Both the position numbers and the translations under genes were made by a program. Below are positions 59,701 to 64,000 of a stretch of 64,000 bases of DNA, piece by piece; positions within the stretch are counted from its first letter, which is position 1, and the number at the start of each line of letters is the position of its first letter. Under the pieces are notes generated by a model. It saw nothing but the letters and a program-made list of their open reading frames with translations, made no database searches and had not been told where the DNA came from. This DNA comes from Zygnema cylindricum (lineage: Eukaryota; Streptophyta; Zygnematophyceae; Zygnematales; Zygnemataceae), in contig JBBHKE010001687.1 in NCBI GenBank assembly GCA_037447655.1, positions 195,901 to 259,900 of the forward strand. The letters are read 5' to 3'.

Positions 59701-61076
59701 ATTGAACAATCTAAAAAGGGGAAAGTTTTTTTTGTGCAATCTTGGTAACTGTCGACCACATTAAAATTAGGTGCACATTTCTTAAGGAATATTCATGCAA
59801 GTTCCTGGATAAGAAGTAATATGACGACAAGCTTCCACATAAGCCCTTCTTTGGGTTGTCTTGTCAACAAACAACACTGACTGTCCATCGAATAATTATT
59901 AAAAGCAATTGGTGTTGTAGACATGGACTATAAGAGCCACTCACTCTTGAGACCAAATGGATCCTAGCCTTCTTGACTATGATACCCCTTACATTACGCC
60001 CAGCGTGATCTTTTTTATTTATTTTTTAAATCAAGAGGCAGACAGATTTGGCTACATCACTCACCACAGGGACTTTTACCACATTAATTCTCCACGTGCA
60101 TTTGATCAGTTTAAATAATCGTAGGCATGGCTCGCAACACCGGTTATGAGAATTGTTTTTAGATTGGAAGTAAAGAAGATAGATTATAACATTTCAAGAA
60201 TTGCTTTATATGACTATTAGGTATTCATGTGTGGAATTTGAAATCATAATGCATCCTCCTGTTCTGCAACTTATTTCTTGTAGGCATAAAGGTCATGTTC
60301 TGCAACAAAGTAGCCAGATTAATAGCTTTTACGGAACAAAAATAAAGAATTATGTTTGGTTTGTTTTTCCAAATGAGCCTCTAACATCTTACATCCATAA
60401 CATGCGCGACCAAAAGAAGAAGTATCCTCGCTTGCAAACATAACAATAAAACGTTTAATATGCGTATTTGACAATAGAAAACTATAAAATGGCATAGAGA
60501 CCCCTTAGGTCTAATTCCAACATGGGTATTGAAACATTTTTAATTTACTATCATGAGTATATAAATATAGGAAAATTTGCCACATTCCATGCACATCAAA
60601 TTAACAATTCATACGTCCTCACAACCACCTTCTTTTCAAATTCGAATTTGAACATGAATCTTCACCGAAGTGGATAAGTCAGCAAACAAAACTAAATTTT
60701 CTGCTACTGTTTGTCTCCCTTAGCAAAGCAAATGTACGAAAGCATACACCAACTCTTGGATTTCTCAAATTTGACCCCTCTTGCTAATAGAATCTTCTCA
60801 CACCTAACCGTCCAAGGATTACCTAAAACAGTTCAAAAGTGAACTCATTCTTAACAATCGTATGATTGGGTGGTGCTTCAGCCATTCCCCACTTTGACTA
60901 TCCTTGCGATGCTTAACATAATGTACGGCACAGTTTGGTTAAAGAAGTTCAGTCCGTACACCAGTGGAGGCCGTCCAGACAAGGTCGTACGTAGGGTCGA
61001 ACGCCACAGCGCAAACTGCCTCATCCGTACGGTGCTGCTGTACAGTCGCGATTTCCAGAAGCTCTTCGCCGACCAT
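40960..61076 (-). CDS. PAN2: PAN2, catalytic subunit of the PAN2-PAN3 poly(A) deadenylase, 29 exons
   Basis: Exons (minus): 61076-60960, 58164-57989, 57472-57349, 57164-57032, 56800-56706, 56545-56372, 55978-55764, 55576-55360, 54993-54763, 53677-53549, 52904-52770, 52351-52265, 51594-51532, 51339-51217, 51019-50795, 50407-50261, 49947-49450, 48233-48111, 47639-47517, 47119-47066, 46294-46226, 45738-45682, 45364-45308, 44926-44861, 43554-43474, 43137-43057, 42735-42688, 41802-41743, 41025-40960. Phases close throughout, about 1257 residues, near the family norm. N-terminus: WD40-type repeats ([45 protein letters not shown]). Middle: the ubiquitin-hydrolase-like domain, which in PAN2 is inactive ([39 protein letters not shown]). 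C-terminus: DEDDh exonuclease, with D1052/E1054 in GIDAEFV, D1161 in HGLKKDF, and H1208/D1213 in HDSIEDA; all are present. It shortens mRNA poly(A) tails in the cytoplasm with PAN3. Oddities: three GC-AG introns and a long Ser/Gly/Pro insert in exon 17. Confidence 0.93.
41085..41731. repeat. (GGAGAG)n / (GA)n purine tract in the last PAN2 intron
   Basis: About 650 bp of almost pure A/G on the plus strand, ending in a perfect (GA)n run at about 41,690-41,730. It lies inside the last PAN2 intron (41,742-41,026) in my model. Read on the minus strand it is an open Ser/Leu/Pro frame of about 215 codons, simply because CT repeats contain no stop. Confidence 0.92.
42416..42675 (+). repeat. Purine-rich low-complexity tract in a PAN2 intron
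   Basis: A/G-rich plus strand (gaagataaaaaagaaaaaaaaagg, then gaggagag-like units) directly 3' of the exon at 42,688-42,735. No gene. Confidence 0.8.
43160..43473 (+). repeat. Pyrimidine-rich low-complexity tract in a PAN2 intron
   Basis: C/T-rich plus strand (ctctccctccc-type units) between the exons at 43,057-43,137 and 43,474-43,554. The strand bias is opposite to the tracts at 41.1 and 42.4 kb. A similar short tract is at 45,241-45,300 and its purine counterpart at 45,410-45,480. Confidence 0.8.
44304..44774. mobile_element. hAT-type MITE with 8-bp target duplication in a PAN2 intron
   Basis: Left end CAGTGTTGTGTATCGGCAAG, right end CTTGCCGATACACAACACTA; both flanks are CCAAAATC (44296-44303, 44775-44782). 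471 bp, dense in tatcg/cgata motifs, no ORF. A truncated relative is at 31,508-31,640. Confidence 0.9.
46495..46710. mobile_element. TA-type MITE in a PAN2 intron (diverged)
   Basis: The right end TTAATGGCGATTCACGGTGTA is clear. The left end is worn (TTTGTGAATGGCTATTCGCA near 46,500). The inner aatactaaattgg/cacgtca block fits the family. Confidence 0.55.
46809..47011. mobile_element. TA-type MITE in a PAN2 intron
   Basis: Left end TACACCGTGTTCTCCTATTA, right end AACGCTAATAGCGATAGAACC; about 203 bp, the same size as the 30,143 copy. It lies 55 bp from the exon at 47,066-47,119. Confidence 0.6.
48783..49055. repeat. Inverted-repeat (fold-back) element in a PAN2 intron
   Basis: The outer arm GTGTGCAGGTGGGCAGGTCG pairs with CGACCTGCACAACCTGCACA near 49,035. 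The inner arm ATGTTTAGGGTTTTTT near 48,885 pairs with AAAAAACCCTAAACAT near 48,945. About 273 bp, with a poly(T)/TATATA centre near 48,915. Confidence 0.7.
58320..58690. mobile_element. Possible TA-type MITE in PAN2 intron 1 (one clear end)
   Basis: The left end TACACCCTGTATCGCTATTA is unmistakable. A right end is only suggested by ctagctattaatgcag...atggtgttg near 58,665-58,690, so the boundary is a guess. Confidence 0.4.
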
Positions 61077-61202
61077 GGCTGCCAAAATCCTAGAGGGAAA
61101 AGTACAGTGACATTAAGGTGGAACAGGACATGGCTAACGAATTAAAAGTTTCGTATCGCATCGAATTTTTCTTCGACAATTCACAATTGTCAATTTTAAT
61201 AC

Positions 61203-61295
61203 CGTTGAATTTAAATTTGACGGTCAATCAGTTGAACAGCTTTGACTTTCAAAATATTGTAACAACCGGTTAAAATTTTGCACCTTGCAAGGCAA
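61203..61295 (+). repeat. Dispersed repeat upstream of PAN2
   Basis: Diverged copy of 12,085-12,170. It lies about 130-220 bp upstream of the PAN2 start codon, so it may overlap the promoter or 5' UTR. Confidence 0.7.
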
Positions 61296-61393
61296 CCACG
61301 TGGAAGCTTAAGCACACACGTATGGCCCACGTGGTAGTCGGAATTTTAAATTCTTTTGGGAAGACAACAAAAATTGGGAAAAGCACATATTTT

Positions 61394-62263
61394 CTAATAA
61401 CCATTCTCATGGCACCACGGAATGCCAACATTATCTTGAAAATGAATCATGTGCATTGCTATACAAGAAACTTTATTGCATTGTATGCATAAGTTGTTCA
61501 GTTTAACACAACCATATTTTTTACGGATAGATAATTTGTGACAAAATCTGTATATCAAGAATATTAATTGTACTACAATATACCAAGTAACATTAAGATG
61601 GCGCGATAATCGTCTCGTCAACTTCCCATTTAACCTCATTGAAATGCGTATAAAGTTAGTGCTCCTAATGATTCGACATCGGGGAAAAATTACCTGTTCG
61701 AGGTAAGACCTCGAGGTTTCATGGAGCTTGTCCGTGGTCCGCTTGGTATATCTCGAATGTGTAATAAATATGAACAAATTGAAGTCATTTCCAAAAGTGA
61801 GATTTTCATCGTGTCTCCCAAAACTCAAGCAGTACGTATAGTCCGCTATTTTTTCTCCTTTTGGAATGGCAAATTCTTCCATGAGATTAACTTTCCCTCC
61901 TACATGCCATATCCAGATGATCCCACTCTCTTTTGGTTGTGGGATTGAATTGAGGTTTCTTTCGAAATGTAGAACGTTCATTACATTTTCGATTCTTTTT
62001 AAATCGAATTGGCCATTCATTAAAACATCAATTTTGTTGTCTTTTGTTTTTGTGGCAAACGTTTTGTGATTATCGTTCGTGTAAATTTGGGAGGGCGAGG
62101 ACTCGTAGAGCTTTGTGCACAACTCACGTCTAAAACTCGTGTTAAGTTGAGGCAGTGTCGAGTATCCAATAATTGGAACCCACCGCGAAAGATGATGCCA
62201 TCGTAACTTGCGAGATATTGATACCTTTCTTTTTTTATTTATAAGTCCAAAATGTCGTTTCAT
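61394..62263 (-). CDS. Unassigned open reading frame, 289 codons
   Basis: Longest uninterrupted non-repetitive ORF in the window, starting MKRHFGLINKKRKVS with a basic Lys/Arg-rich N-terminus, then a mixed region (HFERNLNSIPQ, EFAIPKGEKIADYTYCLSFG). Its last 80 codons are rich in Ile/Cys/His and look less protein-like. No domain recognised. It could be a single-exon gene, a degraded mobile-element ORF or chance in AT-rich DNA. It starts upstream of and parallel to PAN2, with the dispersed repeat between them. Confidence 0.3.
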   Translation of the reverse strand: MKRHFGLINKKRKVSISRKLRWHHLSRWVPIIGYSTLPQLNTSFRRELCTKLYESSPSQIYTNDNHKTFATKTKDNKIDVLMNGQFDLKRIENVMNVLHFERNLNSIPQPKESGIIWIWHVGGKVNLMEEFAIPKGEKIADYTYCLSFGRHDENLTFGNDFNLFIFITHSRYTKRTTDKLHETSRSYLEQVIFPRCRIIRSTNFIRISMRLNGKLTRRLSRHLNVTWYIVVQLIFLIYRFCHKLSIRKKYGCVKLNNLCIQCNKVSCIAMHMIHFQDNVGIPWCHENGY

Positions 62264-64000
62264 TTACGTTCTTGTGATGTTTGTCGTAAGTGTATTTTAA
62301 TCAAATAGAATTGAATTGGCTAGGTTTTTCACAATAAGTTAATTCTCAATTCTTCTTTTTCACTTCATTTTGAATATTGCCCTTTTCTTTGTTGCTATTT
62401 TTGTCGTTTGTAAGGGGAAATGCGATACTTCCGACATGTGGTTCATGATATGGCATAATTCTTGTGGCAAACTTATCTTTCAAGGGCGCGTCCACTACTT
62501 CGTTCCACATTAAAGTAGTAATGTCGCGTAGATATAGGTACGTGGAATCATGCGCAAATTAGATTGGATAAGCTAGCATGACAAGAGTTTTTTTAGTGTA
62601 CATTGGGAAGGTGAAAGCAACATCATTGACTTTAGCGAATACATTCACATCGCGGAAGATGTAAGCCTTTATTAAAGGTTCATCTTCATCCAAATTTGTC
62701 ATCGTTGTTTTCCCTAAGATATTACGACCTGTCACCTATGCTAGATTGTGAAATTATGTGGACTCTATAGTCCTAAAGAATGAGCAGCGGAAAGAAAGAC
62801 TCTAAGATAACCCTGACCCACTATATTTCATCAAGGAATATATGCCACCTAGGCAGGCAAATACTCTGACCAACCTCACCCTTGTGAGGAAAAGATTTTC
62901 TTTAGTCAAACACAAAATGAATCTCCCACTTTGCTTCCATGAGTGTGGTTATAAAGTTATGGTTGTTCAAAGAAAACAAATTTATACAAATATCTTTTGG
63001 GAGGGCATCAAAAATATCATAAAATTACTAAGTCCTAGATTGACTTACTCTCATGCCTATCCACTAAACCCTCCCCCAATTAGAGGATTGTAAATTTTGT
63101 ACAATAATATACTAGCCGCCACAAAAACTGTATGGTAGTTGTACAACACCACTAAAGAGGTGGTACCATCCATGTCCGACGCCATGGTTTCGTCTCCTCC
63201 TCTTCGATATATAATGAGGTGTTGCCACGTGTCATTTGGAGGCTACTTGGGCGTATGGTGCCAAAAGAATCATTCTAGCTTGTCAGTGCTCACGCGGGCC
63301 ATCCGAACATTTTGCAACTTCTTTTGGCACCAGTTCGATTATGCAGCGCGCCGAATACTTTTGAACATTTTGCTCTATGTGCGCTTGTTTCGTTCGATTT
63401 TATGTTATATAATATATTTTCCGCCGTTAATATTTGTAAATGTTTTGCGCCGCATGTGTGTATTGGGATCTTCTACGACTATTGGATACGAACGACGTCT
63501 TCGAGGCTTGCAAGAACTATGTTGGGCCAGGATCAAATTGGACCAGTTTGCACCTTTTTTTGCATAAGTCATCTTTTTTCTCTCTCCTAGCTTTGGCTAT
63601 CAAGAATTGGAATGGCTTCTTTTCACTTCTGTCTCTTATCTTGTGTCTCCTTTTAGAATCATAAAGTGTGTAGGAATAATCTTTTTCGTAATTTATACTG
63701 TTTGTGTGTTGTTGCCAACCACTCCAAAATTTTATAAGTAGTCTACAATTTGATTGCATTTTTATGTTGGTAATTTGCTTATTCTTATATTATATTTTTT
63801 CTCGCATGGAAACCTCTTAGGTCCCAATCATTTATATATTTATTCTCATCATGGTCACGTTGTTGCGATCACAATAACAAAACATAACTTTGCTCTTGTG
63901 ACAATCCGCAAACAGATCCAACCATCCAATTATTATTACAACGTGCATGTCCTAACGTCTTAACTTTTATAACTTATATTAAACTTATGATGTTTTTCTT
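62264..64000. other. Intergenic, nothing recognised
   Basis: About 1.7 kb of AT-rich DNA with only short ORFs. No repeat shared with the rest of the window was found by eye. Confidence 0.5.

Noticed and set aside
1-64000. CRISPR arrays, bacterial operons, rRNA and true tRNA genes
   Set aside because: None seen. The direct repeats present are transposon- or microsatellite-derived, and the tRNA-like boxes lack a full cloverleaf.

Overview
The window is plant nuclear DNA, from a land plant or a streptophyte alga. It is AT-rich, and every gene is broken by spliceosomal introns. The genes include a phi-class glutathione transferase pair, a LOW PHYTIC ACID 1 type kinase-like protein, a SET-domain protein with a transit-peptide-like N-terminus, and a full PAN2 deadenylase. 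The phi GSTs have five exons, whereas flowering-plant phi GSTs usually have three, so I favour an early-diverging lineage. The species cannot be named from this sequence.

Layout, left to right. 0-2 kb: 5' end of a SET-domain methyltransferase gene (minus), running off the left edge. 3.5-7.9 kb: a seven-exon EamA/DMT membrane transporter (plus) with a 9-bp minisatellite in one intron. 8-13 kb: no gene, but TIR elements, tandem repeats and hairpins. 13.3-21 kb: two phi GST genes, tail to tail, on the arms of an inverted duplication; the minus-strand copy carries a 1.4-kb insertion in its last intron. 23-29.8 kb: a nine-exon minus-strand gene for a membrane protein I do not recognise (signal anchor, coiled coil, one TM, C-terminal globular domain). 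30-33 kb: a cluster of short DNA transposons with visible target-site duplications. 33.2-38.2 kb: LPA1-like gene (plus, ten exons). 41-61 kb: PAN2 (minus, 29 exons, about 1257 residues), with introns full of purine/pyrimidine tracts and MITEs. 61-64 kb: one unassigned 289-codon ORF and otherwise nothing.

The genes do not form a pathway; this is ordinary plant gene spacing. PAN2 acts in cytoplasmic mRNA poly(A) shortening, the GSTs in detoxification, LPA1 in phosphate/inositol-phosphate metabolism, and EamA in membrane transport. All exon models were built by hand from GT/GC-AG signals, unbroken reading phase and remembered family motifs. No alignment or database search was run. The best candidates for something undescribed are the coiled-coil membrane protein (22,970-29,750), the patchwork identity of the GST arms, and the GC-AG introns of PAN2.
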